A stretch of DNA of 33,139 bases, from assembly GCA_903869345.1 (NCBI GenBank), contig CAIPYM010000018.1, positions 1 to 33,139 on the forward strand, read 5' to 3'. The position numbers and the translations under genes were made by a program. Positions within the stretch are counted from its first letter, which is position 1; every line of letters starts with the position of its first letter. The notes beneath the pieces are model-generated. The model did not search any database. It was not told where the DNA came from and saw only the letters and a program-made list of their open reading frames with translations. This document shows positions 8,942 to 16,915 of this stretch, piece after piece. The DNA is from an uncultured Pseudomonadota bacterium. GTDB lineage: Bacteria > Pseudomonadota > Alphaproteobacteria > UBA9219.

Positions 8942-9451
8942 ATGACCGCCACCATCGCGTTTCAGGGTGTTCCGGGGGCCTATTCGGACCTCGCGTGCCG
9001 GGCCGCCGCGCCGTCTTATGAACCCCTTCCCTGCGCGACGTTTGAAGACGCTTTCGCCGCCGTGCAAGAAGGGCTGGCCGAACGCGCCCTGTTGCCCGTC
9101 GAAAACTCCACCGCCGGGCGCGTGGCGGGGGTTCACTACGTTCTGCCGGAGGCGGGGTTATCCATCGTCGGGGAGCATTATCAACCGGTGGTCCATCACT
9201 TGCTGGCCGTCCCAGGGGCGCGTCTGGAGACGATCACCCAGGCCATGAGCCTTGATCAGGGGTTGGCGCAATATCGCCTTTGGCTTCGTGAGCACAACAT
9301 TCAGTCCGTTGCTTATCTGCAAATTTCTTGGCGTATTTGGCACGGACTTTTGCGTCATCCATCGGAGTGCCCGTTAGATCATTCCAACGGGCATCGTCAC
9401 ACCAACGCATCCTTATCTCCTTCGTCAGCAGACTCTCTTCCGGCGCTTTAA
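8942..9451 (+). pseudogene. pheA: Prephenate dehydratase, truncated after the first half
   Basis: Prephenate dehydratase makes phenylpyruvate in phenylalanine synthesis. From ATG 8942, preceded by GGGGGA, about 125 codons match the family: IAFQGVPGAYSDLACR, ATFEDAFAAVQEG, LLPVENSTAGRVAGVHYVLPE, IVGEHYQPVVHHLL, and LREHNIQSVAY. The similarity ends near base 9316, where family members continue into ADTAGA. The rest of the frame, to TGA/TAA 9449-9451, is only the antisense of a GIY-YIG nuclease gene. The catalytic TRF motif and the C-terminal ACT regulatory domain are missing and do not reappear downstream before ftsK. The product is therefore almost certainly inactive. The intact start signals suggest a fairly recent event. 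Another chorismate mutase/prephenate dehydratase elsewhere in the genome could compensate. Confidence 0.88.
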
Positions 9452-9797
9452 TGGCCTTTCCGTTCGGATTGGGGGTGTCGGTGACGTTGCGTAGAGGCAC
9501 GTCCAGGGAATCCAACGCTGCGATGATTCTTCGCTCCTCTGCTGTCACTTCTTCGGCTTTCCTTTTTTTGAAGGCAAGGGCATCGATTTTGCATTTCTCC
9601 TTCGCGTGAGAAAGAAATCTGTCCACGACATTTGTGGCCTTGCCGACGTAATAACTGCCATCCTTGAAGGAAAGGACATAAATGCCTGTTCGCTCGCCTT
9701 CAGTGAACAGATCGACAACCGACCTCATGCCAGCGACCTTACGGAACTTGCTGAACCCTACAAAAATAAGCCGCTTTTCAAGCTCTTCCCGTTCCAT
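9234..9797 (-). CDS. GIY-YIG nuclease domain protein with a chimeric C-terminus
   Basis: A 187-residue protein with the GIY-YIG signature at residues about 37-60: TGIYVLSF, then SYYVGKATNV, followed by the conserved arginine in DRFLSHAKE. These enzymes cut DNA with a single metal ion; small free-standing ones occur in mobile elements and repair contexts, and its role here is unknown. ATG 9797 is chosen because GGGAG lies 8 bases upstream; the frame extends to 9863 without support. From about codon 162 (after KKFADKQ) the protein reads the antisense strand of the pheA remnant, so the last 25 residues are acquired, not ancestral. The gene is AT-richer than ftsK and secA. It probably arrived with, or was joined by, the event that cut pheA. 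Confidence 0.85.
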   Translation of the reverse strand: MEREELEKRLIFVGFSKFRKVAGMRSVVDLFTEGERTGIYVLSFKDGSYYVGKATNVVDRFLSHAKEKCKIDALAFKKRKAEEVTAEERRIIAALDSLDVPLRNVTDTPNPNGKAIKAPEESLLTKEIRMRWCDDARWNDLTGTPMDDAKVRAKYAKKFADKQRTECCAHEAKGDIAPTPDQGSWPG

Positions 9798-9957
9798 GCT
9801 GATAACTCCCATGAAGGGGGCCAGGAAAAAGATTGTGCCGATTGATCTCCGCGCAACATGCATTTTTTACCATGAGGATCGGCCAGAGGGTAGGAGCAAA
9901 GTCTTGGCGGAAGGGTGCCCCTGTTGCCCGTCCGCCGTTCCCGGTAATCTGCCCGCC

Positions 9958-12420
9958 ATGTCACATCCCCTCACACGTCCGAATCGCGCGGGACGCTCCA
10001 CCTCTCAAGCCGAGCGACGCTGGGTCCCCGAGCCCGTGCACGCGTTCCTGGGGCGCGTTTGCGCAGGGGGCGCGGGGGCGGGTCTCGCGCTGGTGGGCAT
10101 CGCGTTCGCGCTGGCCACGCTCAGTTACGATTCCCGCGATCCCTCCTGGAACACCGCCGCACCGGTGGGCAGGGCCGTGCACAACATGTTGGGCGGTCCC
10201 GGCGCGAGCGTGGCCGATTTAGCCCGGCAGTGCTTTGGCCTTTCGTCCCTAAGCCTGACTCTGATTTTGGTCGCCTGGGGCTGGCGCATCGCCGCGCGTC
10301 AGGGCCTGGGGCTCATCACCTTGCGCCTTGTGGCCGCCGTGCTGGCCTTCGTGGTCCTGGGCACGGCCGGGGCCCTTTGGACCGCCGAGCCTTCGTCCAT
10401 GGACCTTTGGGGCGGGGCCATCGGGCACGTTCTGGGCCGGGGCCTACGGACGAGTTTGCCCCCGTGGAGCACGCCGTTGGTCACTCTGCTTTTGGGCACG
10501 TTAGGCCTGGGAGCCCTTGTCGCCGCCTGCGCCCTGGATCGCCGGGCGATTCTTGTCCTTCTGCGCACGGCCCACGCTGCCGGGAGGTGGTTGGGCCGTC
10601 AGACGGTTGCAGGTGTACGGAGGCTCCTGCAGCGTCTTCGTGCCCCGCGCACTTGGGAAGAGGGGGATGACGCGGAGGAAACAGGCGACGGTACGGGGCT
10701 CAAACGCAGATCGGTGGAGGGGCACGACACGGAACGGACGGACGACCCCGAGACCGAATCCCACGCCTTTGTGCGCGGGGATCTTCCCACGTCCCACGAC
10801 CCCGCGACCCGCGAAACCAAGATTCTTCGGCTCGGTCATGTGGAAAAACGCACGCCCAAGACTCCCTCCCGCGTGGCTCCCCCTCCCCCACGGCGCGTTG
10901 TCACGGCAACCGATGGAGCGTACGCCGTCCCGCCGTTGGATCTTTTGGGATGGCCCGAGAGCGCGAAAACCGTGGCCCCCGGTCTCTCGCCCGAGGCGTT
11001 GGACAAGAACGCCAAAATGCTGGAAGGCGTTTTAGCCGATTTCGGCGTTCACGGGCACATCACGCGCGTGAGTCCTGGCCCTGTCGTCACGCTTTATGAA
11101 CTGGAGCCCTCCCCCGGCACACGCGCCTCGCGCGTCATTTCCCTGGCCGACGACATCGCCCGCAACATGAGCGCAACCTCCGTGCGCGTGGCGGTCGTGC
11201 CGGGTCGCAACGTCATCGGCATCGAACTGCCCAACCGCCGCCGCGAGACGGTTTACTTGCGCGAGATTCTGGCCAGCCGCGCTTACAACGAGCATCCGGG
11301 CACCCTGCCGCTCGTCTTGGGTAAAGACATCTCGGGGGCGCCCATCATCGTTGACCTCGCGCGCATGCCGCACCTTTTGATTGCGGGCACGACGGGTTCG
11401 GGCAAATCGGTGGGACTCAACACGATGATCCTGTCCCTGATTTACCTGCTGCCGCCTCAACGCTGCCGGTTCATCATGATCGATCCGAAGATGCTGGAAC
11501 TGTCCATGTACGAGGGCATTCCGCACCTTCTCGCCCCGGCCGTCACCGAGCCGCGCAAGGCCATTCGCGCACTCAAGTGGACCGTGCGCGAAATGGAGGA
11601 CCGCTACCGCAAAATGTCCAAGCTCGGCGTTCGGAACATTGAAGGCTACAACGCCCGCCTACGTGAGGCCTCCCGCAAAGGCGAACGGTTGACACGCCTT
11701 GTGCAGCCGGGATTTGACCCCGAAACCGGTAAACCGCTTTACGAAGAGCAGGCCCTGGACCTTGCGCCGCTTGCGTACATCGTCGTCATCGTGGACGAGA
11801 TGGCCGACCTGATGCTGGTCGCGGGCAAGGACATCGAGGGCGCGGTTCAACGGCTCGCGCAAATGGCGCGGGCGGCGGGGATTCATCTCATCATGGCGAC
11901 ACAACGCCCTTCGGTGGACGTCATCACGGGCACGATCAAGGCGAACTTCCCAACGCGCGTCAGCTTCCAGGTCACGTCCAAAATTGACAGCCGCACCATC
12001 CTGGGCGAACAGGGGGCCGAGCAGCTTTTGGGCCAGGGCGACATGCTCTACATGGCGGGGGGCGGGCGCGTCACGCGCGTGCATGGCCCCTTTGTGCGGG
12101 ACGAGGACGTGGAATCGGTCGTCGCGTTCCTGAAAAGCCAGGGGGGGCCCGATGATCTCATGGACATCACCGCCGATGACTCGGACGATGAGGGCTCGGA
12201 CAAGGGCGAGAGCGGCGACGACTCCGGCGGCAACGAACTTTACGACAAGGCCGTTGACCTTGTGTTGCGCGAACGCAAGGCGTCCATCAGTTTCGTGCAA
12301 CGGCACCTGCAAATTGGCTACAACCGCGCAGCGACTCTGATTGAACGCATGGAGCGCGAGGGCGTTGTCGGCGAAGCCAACCACGTGGGCAAACGTGAAG
12401 TCCTGGGCCGTAAACCGTAG
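9958..12420 (+). CDS. ftsK: DNA translocase FtsK
   Basis: FtsK anchors at the division septum and pumps chromosomal DNA to help resolve dimers at dif. The 820-residue protein has an N-terminal region of about four membrane segments (roughly residues 30-190), a charged and proline-rich linker (to about 330), and the RecA-like motor with Walker A GTTGSGKS (477-484), IVVIVDEMADLM as Walker B, and MATQRPSVDVITGTIKANFPTR. The C-terminal gamma winged helix, which reads the KOPS orientation sequence, is seen as SISFVQRHLQIGYNRAATLIERMEREGVVG. ATG 9958 gives MSHPLTRPNRAG; the frame is open back to 9682 but that stretch is not FtsK-like and overlaps the GIY-YIG gene. No strong Shine-Dalgarno is present. 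The gene is free-standing; alphaproteobacteria often have it near lolA, which is absent here. Confidence 0.96.
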   Translation: MSHPLTRPNRAGRSTSQAERRWVPEPVHAFLGRVCAGGAGAGLALVGIAFALATLSYDSRDPSWNTAAPVGRAVHNMLGGPGASVADLARQCFGLSSLSLTLILVAWGWRIAARQGLGLITLRLVAAVLAFVVLGTAGALWTAEPSSMDLWGGAIGHVLGRGLRTSLPPWSTPLVTLLLGTLGLGALVAACALDRRAILVLLRTAHAAGRWLGRQTVAGVRRLLQRLRAPRTWEEGDDAEETGDGTGLKRRSVEGHDTERTDDPETESHAFVRGDLPTSHDPATRETKILRLGHVEKRTPKTPSRVAPPPPRRVVTATDGAYAVPPLDLLGWPESAKTVAPGLSPEALDKNAKMLEGVLADFGVHGHITRVSPGPVVTLYELEPSPGTRASRVISLADDIARNMSATSVRVAVVPGRNVIGIELPNRRRETVYLREILASRAYNEHPGTLPLVLGKDISGAPIIVDLARMPHLLIAGTTGSGKSVGLNTMILSLIYLLPPQRCRFIMIDPKMLELSMYEGIPHLLAPAVTEPRKAIRALKWTVREMEDRYRKMSKLGVRNIEGYNARLREASRKGERLTRLVQPGFDPETGKPLYEEQALDLAPLAYIVVIVDEMADLMLVAGKDIEGAVQRLAQMARAAGIHLIMATQRPSVDVITGTIKANFPTRVSFQVTSKIDSRTILGEQGAEQLLGQGDMLYMAGGGRVTRVHGPFVRDEDVESVVAFLKSQGGPDDLMDITADDSDDEGSDKGESGDDSGGNELYDKAVDLVLRERKASISFVQRHLQIGYNRAATLIERMEREGVVGEANHVGKREVLGRKP

Positions 12421-12580
12421 TCCCCCGTTCGCACGTTTCCCGCGATTCATACTCCTCGTTGTTCCCACTTTTGCCTGTTCGGACTTCAGCGGCTGCGACA
12501 TCAGCGCCCTCCATCTTCCTTGACCTTCTGGCGTGACGACGATGGGCACCTCGCTCGGCAAAACAGGGGGGCAGGGCGCA

Positions 12581-12601
12581 AAAAGGCTTCATTTGCCTTT
12601 T
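12581..12601. other. Small hairpin between ftsK and the rodZ-like gene
   Basis: AAAAGGC and GCCTTTT form a 7-bp stem around a 7-base loop, about 160 bases after the ftsK stop. There is no clear downstream T-run, so a terminator role is only a possibility. The remaining 12421-12662 sequence shows no gene. Confidence 0.3.
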
Positions 12602-12662
12602 GAAGGGGGACTGCCTAAATAACCTTGGTAAGGATTTTTTCGTTTTCGTCGACCGTTGGCCC

Positions 12663-13790
12663 ATGGCTTCTCCCCCCCGTTCGCCCCATGCCCCGCCTCC
12701 TGGACCCGCCCAAACGGGTTCTGGCGCTAAGCCCTCGCCCGCAGGTCCCGCCGGAGGATGGGCCGTCGCCGATACGCCCTCCCCCTGGAGCCACGACAAG
12801 CGACCCTCGGGCTCCCCCCCCGCGCCGCCTCCGGGGTCTTCCAGTCCGCCGGGCGAGCCCCCATCCCCCAAGGGCGCTCCGGCGGAAAAACTGGGAAGCG
12901 CGCTGCGACGGCGGCGAACGACGTACGGACTCAGTCTTGAGACCGTCGCGAATGATTTGTGTATCAAGGCGTCGTATCTGGAGGCCTTGGAAAACGACAA
13001 GCCAGAAGACCTTCCTGCCGACGCCTACGCTATCGGGTTTTTGCGTTCCTACGCCGTTTACCTCGGCGTTGAAGGCAAAAGCGCGGTCGAGCGCTACCGC
13101 CGCGAGATGGAGGGCCGAAGACGGCAACCGCAGCTCGTCCTTCCGCAACCCCTTCCGGAAGGCCATGCGCCCTCGTTTAAGATCCTGCTGGGAGGCGCGG
13201 TTGCCGCGTTACTTGCTTATTTGGTGTGGTATGCCTTCTCGGACACCAAGCACGCGCCCGATTCCCCTCCTCCGCCCCTTGGCGAAGTGACCGAATCCCT
13301 ACCGACGGTTGTCCCTCCCCCCCCCGCGTCCCTCACGCCTCCGGCCACACCCCCGGCCTCGACGGTTTCACCGTCCCCCGCCTTGCCCCTCGCGGTTCAG
13401 ACTCCCGGACCCCCTGCAGCCGCTCCGACGGTGTTGGGCGGCCCTTCCGTTGTTTCCACCACGCCCGCGCCTTCACCCGCGAACGAGCCCTCGGCCCCCA
13501 CTTCCGTCTCACGGGTGCTCGTCCAGTCCCATGAACCGAGCTGGATTCGCATTGCGGACCCCCAGGGCCGCGCGGTCTTTGAGCGTATTCTCTACCCAGG
13601 GGAAACCTACGCCGTTCCGGACATTCCGGGCCTTCGGCTCACGACCGGCAACGGCGGAGGCACCTTCCTCCGTCTTGACGGGGTTGACCTCCCTCACCTG
13701 GCGGAGCGTGGCAGCGTTGTGCGTGACGTGCCCCTTGACGCTACCCTTCTTCGCGCTTTTCACGCCCCCTCAAACACCCCCGTGCCGTAG
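12663..13790 (+). CDS. rodZ: RodZ-like cytoskeletal protein (HTH_25 plus DUF4115)
   Basis: RodZ links the MreB cytoskeleton to the cell-wall elongation machinery. The 375-residue protein has a proline-rich N-terminal stretch (about residues 1-75), a helix-turn-helix domain of the HTH_25 type (LGSALRRRRTTYGLSLETVANDLCIKASYLEALE, landmarks LGSALRRRR and YLEALEND), a single membrane segment at about 177-195 (ILLGGAVAALLAYLVWYAF), a long Pro/Ala/Thr-rich periplasmic linker, and a C-terminal DUF4115 domain (VLVQSHEPSWIRIADPQGR). This order is typical of alphaproteobacterial RodZ homologues. The proline-rich N-terminus is unusual, since HTH normally begins near the start. ATG 12663 has no clear ribosome-binding site. 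The last 31 bases overlap the convergent pheS gene. Assignment to RodZ is by architecture. Confidence 0.88.
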   Translation: MASPPRSPHAPPPGPAQTGSGAKPSPAGPAGGWAVADTPSPWSHDKRPSGSPPAPPPGSSSPPGEPPSPKGAPAEKLGSALRRRRTTYGLSLETVANDLCIKASYLEALENDKPEDLPADAYAIGFLRSYAVYLGVEGKSAVERYRREMEGRRRQPQLVLPQPLPEGHAPSFKILLGGAVAALLAYLVWYAFSDTKHAPDSPPPPLGEVTESLPTVVPPPPASLTPPATPPASTVSPSPALPLAVQTPGPPAAAPTVLGGPSVVSTTPAPSPANEPSAPTSVSRVLVQSHEPSWIRIADPQGRAVFERILYPGETYAVPDIPGLRLTTGNGGGTFLRLDGVDLPHLAERGSVVRDVPLDATLLRAFHAPSNTPVP

Positions 13791-14830
13791 TGCCGGAGCC
13801 ACCGGGTGTCGCCCTCAAAGAACGTGCGAAGGTCGGGGATGCCCTCGCGCAGCATCGCAAGACGCTCAACGCCCATGCCAAACGCGAAGCCCTGGGTGCG
13901 CTCGGGATCAAGACCTCCGTGGTGCAGAACGTTCGGGTGGACCATCCCGCAGCCCAAGACCTCCAGCCAATCCTGCTCGCCCTGACCCACATGACCCAGT
14001 TTCAGCTCCCCCTTGCTGCGCGTGCAACCAATGTCCACCTCGGCGCTCGGCTCGGTGAAGGGGAAGTACGAAGGCCGAAAACGCACGGGTAAATCGGCAC
14101 GACCAAAGAAGGTGCGCAGGAACGTCATCAAGCACCCCTTGAGGTGCCCCATGTGAATGCCCGGCTCAATCACTAAGCCTTCGATTTGGTGGAACATCGG
14201 CGTGTGAGTCATATCGTAGTCGCGCCGGAACACGCGCCCAGGCGTCAGAATACGAAGCGGAGGCGCTTGGCGCCGCATCGTCCGGATCTGCACGGGCGAG
14301 GTGTGCGTCCGGAGCACCATGGGCGTTCCGTCCGGGCGGGGCGGAAGATGGAACGTCGCCTGCATATCCCGCGCAGGATGGTCGGGGGGGATGTTGAGGG
14401 CCGTGAAATTGGTCCAATCATCTTCAATGTCCGGCCCCTCGGCCACATGAAACCCGAGGCTCGCGAAGGCCGCGACAATGGTCTCAATCGTGCGCGGGAT
14501 GGGATGGAGCCGCCCCTCGGTCCGGGTCCGCGCGGGCAGCGTGACATCCACGGATTCGCGAGTCAGGCGGACGGCCAACGCAATTTCCTCCAGCGCGGCA
14601 GCACGTTCCGCGAGGGTTTGCAAGAGCGAGGTTTTCAGCACGTTCAGCGCCGCGCCCTGGACTTTGCGGGATTCGGGATCGAGCCCGCCAAGGGCCTTCA
14701 GGCGCTCGGTCACCTCGCCCTTCTTGCCGAACAGCGCGACACGCACGGCATCCAGCGCGGCCCCGTCCGGGGCTTCGGCAATCTGCGCTCGGGCAGCGCG
14801 TTCAAGGTCATCCAGCGACGAAACAGACAT
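13760..14830 (-). CDS. pheS: Phenylalanyl-tRNA synthetase alpha subunit
   Basis: PheS is the catalytic subunit of the (alpha-beta)2 enzyme that charges tRNA-Phe. The 356-residue protein has the N-terminal coiled coil (residues about 1-90, including [19 protein letters not shown]) and the class II core: [44 protein letters not shown] (landmarks NFTALNIP and HPARDMQ), [13 protein letters not shown] as motif 2 region, [40 protein letters not shown], and [15 protein letters not shown] as motif 3. The beta-subunit gene pheT, which nearly always follows, is absent: the next gene downstream is rodZ, overlapping by 31 bp on the other strand. A terminator-like hairpin sits just before the gene, suggesting regulation by transcription attenuation. 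Confidence 0.97.
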   Translation of the reverse strand: MSVSSLDDLERAARAQIAEAPDGAALDAVRVALFGKKGEVTERLKALGGLDPESRKVQGAALNVLKTSLLQTLAERAAALEEIALAVRLTRESVDVTLPARTRTEGRLHPIPRTIETIVAAFASLGFHVAEGPDIEDDWTNFTALNIPPDHPARDMQATFHLPPRPDGTPMVLRTHTSPVQIRTMRRQAPPLRILTPGRVFRRDYDMTHTPMFHQIEGLVIEPGIHMGHLKGCLMTFLRTFFGRADLPVRFRPSYFPFTEPSAEVDIGCTRSKGELKLGHVGQGEQDWLEVLGCGMVHPNVLHHGGLDPERTQGFAFGMGVERLAMLREGIPDLRTFFEGDTRWLRHYGTGVFEGA

Positions 14831-14854
14831 TACGGCACGTTACCTGCAAAAATT

Positions 14855-14887
14855 CAAAAAAGCCCGCGAACCTGGCTCACGGACTTT
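14855..14887 (-). terminator. Terminator-like hairpin in the pheS leader, candidate attenuator
   Basis: On the minus strand AAAGTCCGTGAGC (14887 to 14875) pairs with GTTCGCGGGCTTT (14871 to 14859) as a 13-bp stem with three G-U pairs and a 3-base loop, followed by a TTTTTT run. It ends about 24 bases before the pheS ATG. The pairing is good only for minus-strand RNA, since the plus-strand version has mismatches. No upstream gene on this strand needs a terminator, because nuoD is divergent. A 36-codon GTG frame (about 14877-14984) ends inside the left arm but has only two Phe codons. Confidence 0.6.
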
Positions 14888-14997
14888 TTGTTTTACACCC
14901 GAGAAACCGTGAAGCGCAAAACCGCGTTTTGTGCCGCCGCGCCCTCGGGGTAGACTGGGAGCCCCTGCCCGTTCCGACTCGCCGCACGAGCCCCCCG

Positions 14998-16203
14998 ATG
15001 CCCAACGCCGCTCCCGCACCCCTCGCGCCGCCCCTCAAGCCCGAGCCGTTCACGCTCAACCTCGGGCCGCAGCACCCTTCAGCGCACGGTGTCTTGCGCC
15101 TGATCCTGGAGCTTGACGGCGAGGTCATCGAACGCGCCGACCCGCACATCGGCCTTTTGCACCGGGGAACCGAAAAACTCATCGAGCACAAGACCTACCT
15201 TCAGGCCCTGCCCTACTTTGATCGGCTCGATTACGTCGCCCCGATCGCGCAAGAGCACGCGTTTGCCCTGGCCGTGGAAAAGCTCCTCGGTATCACGCCC
15301 CCACCGCGCGCCCGTGCCATTCGGATTTTGTTTGCCGAGCTCACGCGTATCGCCAACCACCTTTTCAACATCACAACTCTGGCGATTGATATTGGGGCCG
15401 TTACGCCCTCGCTCTGGGGGTTTGAGGAACGCGAGATCATCATGGGGTTCTGCGAACGCATCAGTGGAGCGCGGCTGCACGCCAACATGATCCGCCCCGG
15501 CGGTGTGGCGCGGGACATGCCCTCGGGCCTCGCCGAGGACATCGCGGCGTTCACGCAGCGATTTCCGCGCACGCTCGCGGACATTGAAACGCTGCTGACC
15601 GATAATCGCATTTTCCGCCAACGCACGGTCGGGATCGGCGTTGTCGGCAAGGCGCAAGCGCTGGATTCCGGGTTTGTCGGCCCCGTGCTGCGAGCGAGCG
15701 GCATTCCCTGGGATCTCCGCAAGGCCCAACCCTATGACGGGTACGAGGACCTGTTGTTCGAGGTCCCCATCGGCACAACGGGGGATTGCTTTGCGCGGTA
15801 CCTCGTGCGCGTGGAAGAAATGAAGCAATCGCTTGTTATCATCCGTCAAATTCTGGCCGCGCTCCCCGAGGGGCCCGTGATGGTGGACAACCCCCAAGTG
15901 GCCCCGCCCGCCCGCGAGCTGATGAAGACCTCCATGGAGGCGCTGATCAACCACTTCAAACTGTTCAGTGAGGGCTTTCACGTCCCCGAAGGCGCGACGT
16001 ACACCGCCGTTGAAGCCCCCAAGGGCGAGTTCGGCGTTTACCTGATCGCGGACGGCACGAACCGCCCGTACCGCTGCAAAATCCGCGCCCCCAGCTTCGC
16101 GCACCTGCAGGCCCTGCCCCAGCTTTGCGTCGGGCACCTCGTGGCCGACGCCGTGACCATCCTCGGCAGCCTCGACATCGTCTTCGGCGAGGTGGATCGG
16201 TAA
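14998..16203 (+). CDS. nuoD: NADH-quinone oxidoreductase subunit D
   Basis: NuoD is the 49-kDa subunit of respiratory complex I, in the peripheral arm near the quinone site. The 401-residue protein shows the family's [23 protein letters not shown] (landmark GPQHPSAHG), [47 protein letters not shown], and [34 protein letters not shown] (landmark DIVFGEVDR) at the C-terminus. ATG 14998 matches the usual N-terminus; the frame is open back to 14929. Unlike most alphaproteobacteria, where nuoD lies within nuoA-N, no other complex I gene is in this window; pheS diverges on the left and a GNAT acetyltransferase follows 121 bp on the right. The protein looks intact, with no sign of decay. Confidence 0.96.
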   Translation: MPNAAPAPLAPPLKPEPFTLNLGPQHPSAHGVLRLILELDGEVIERADPHIGLLHRGTEKLIEHKTYLQALPYFDRLDYVAPIAQEHAFALAVEKLLGITPPPRARAIRILFAELTRIANHLFNITTLAIDIGAVTPSLWGFEEREIIMGFCERISGARLHANMIRPGGVARDMPSGLAEDIAAFTQRFPRTLADIETLLTDNRIFRQRTVGIGVVGKAQALDSGFVGPVLRASGIPWDLRKAQPYDGYEDLLFEVPIGTTGDCFARYLVRVEEMKQSLVIIRQILAALPEGPVMVDNPQVAPPARELMKTSMEALINHFKLFSEGFHVPEGATYTAVEAPKGEFGVYLIADGTNRPYRCKIRAPSFAHLQALPQLCVGHLVADAVTILGSLDIVFGEVDR

Positions 16204-16324
16204 CAGAGGGCAGAAGGCAGGGATCAGAAAACCACCCCGGCGATATCAGCATTGAGGGCCAGCGATCGTGTTCGCTACAGCATAAGGAATTGACGCCTCG
16301 TTCGATCGGCGGCACAAACGACCG

Positions 16325-16819
16325 ATGTTAAAAATTCGCCTTGCCACGCCCAGCGATGCAGCGGCCCTTATGCGGGTACATCGAGAGGCCGTCTTTGCAA
16401 AAGCGGCCGGGCATTATGATCCGGCCCGTCTGGAATCGTGGTCACCGGGGGCCACGCCGGACCGTGTTGCGCGTGTCGAGCGCGAAATTGCTGACCCGGA
16501 TTTCATCGTGCTTGTGGCGGAGGTTGAGGCCGAAGTGGTGGGCTTTGCGATGGCAACCCCGCCCCAAAACAAGCTTCAGGCGCTGTATGTCAAACCCAAT
16601 GCGGAGGGTCGGGTGGGACGGGCTTTGCTTGCTGAAATTGAGAAACGCGCCTTCAGCGCGGGCGCGTCCCTTCTGGCCTTTGATGCCTCGCTGAACGCTG
16701 AGGCCTTTTACAAGGCCAACGGGTACACGGAAACGGGCCGAGCCGACTACGTTTCACCCAGCGGCGAGGCAAGCCCTGCCGTGCAGATGCAAAAAGAAAG
16801 GCCTCTCCCAACGGCATGA
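16325..16819 (+). CDS. GNAT family N-acetyltransferase
   Basis: A 164-residue acetyl-CoA-dependent acetyltransferase of unknown substrate. It begins KIRLATPSDAAALMRVHREAV, the common GNAT N-terminal strand and helix, continues through VGFAMATPPQNKLQALYVKPNAEGRVGRALLAEIEKRA (landmarks LQALYVKP and GRVGRALLAEIE, the acetyl-CoA pyrophosphate-binding region), and ends with AFYKANGYTETGRADYV. The usual QxxGxG/A loop is altered to NAEGRVG. The start ATG 16325 is followed by a normal start and has no strong ribosome-binding sequence. It lies between nuoD and the squalene-hopene cyclase on the same strand, with a 96-bp gap before the latter, so co-transcription is possible. Sequence gives no clue to its target. 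Confidence 0.87.
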   Translation: MLKIRLATPSDAAALMRVHREAVFAKAAGHYDPARLESWSPGATPDRVARVEREIADPDFIVLVAEVEAEVVGFAMATPPQNKLQALYVKPNAEGRVGRALLAEIEKRAFSAGASLLAFDASLNAEAFYKANGYTETGRADYVSPSGEASPAVQMQKERPLPTA

Positions 16820-16915
16820 AGGACGCTCCCCCTACGCCATCACCTCCCCGCTTGGATTCGGCGCGGTCTTCGCGCATTCTGCGCCCGCCGTTTCCTCTTT
16901 TCGCCTGCGCTGCCC

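Noticed and set aside
9682-9957. Extended N-terminus of ftsK
   Set aside because: The upstream codons overlap the GIY-YIG gene in antisense and do not resemble FtsK.
11032-11526. Minus-strand frame within ftsK
   Set aside because: It lies inside a conserved RecA-like motor domain and has no independent start signal.
13309-14058. Plus-strand 249-codon frame over rodZ end and pheS
   Set aside because: It is Pro/Arg-rich noise from a shifted reading of rodZ and the antisense of pheS.
14843-14990. T-box riboswitch for pheS
   Set aside because: No specifier loop or T-box-like conserved sequence is visible; the hairpin alone is kept as an attenuator candidate.
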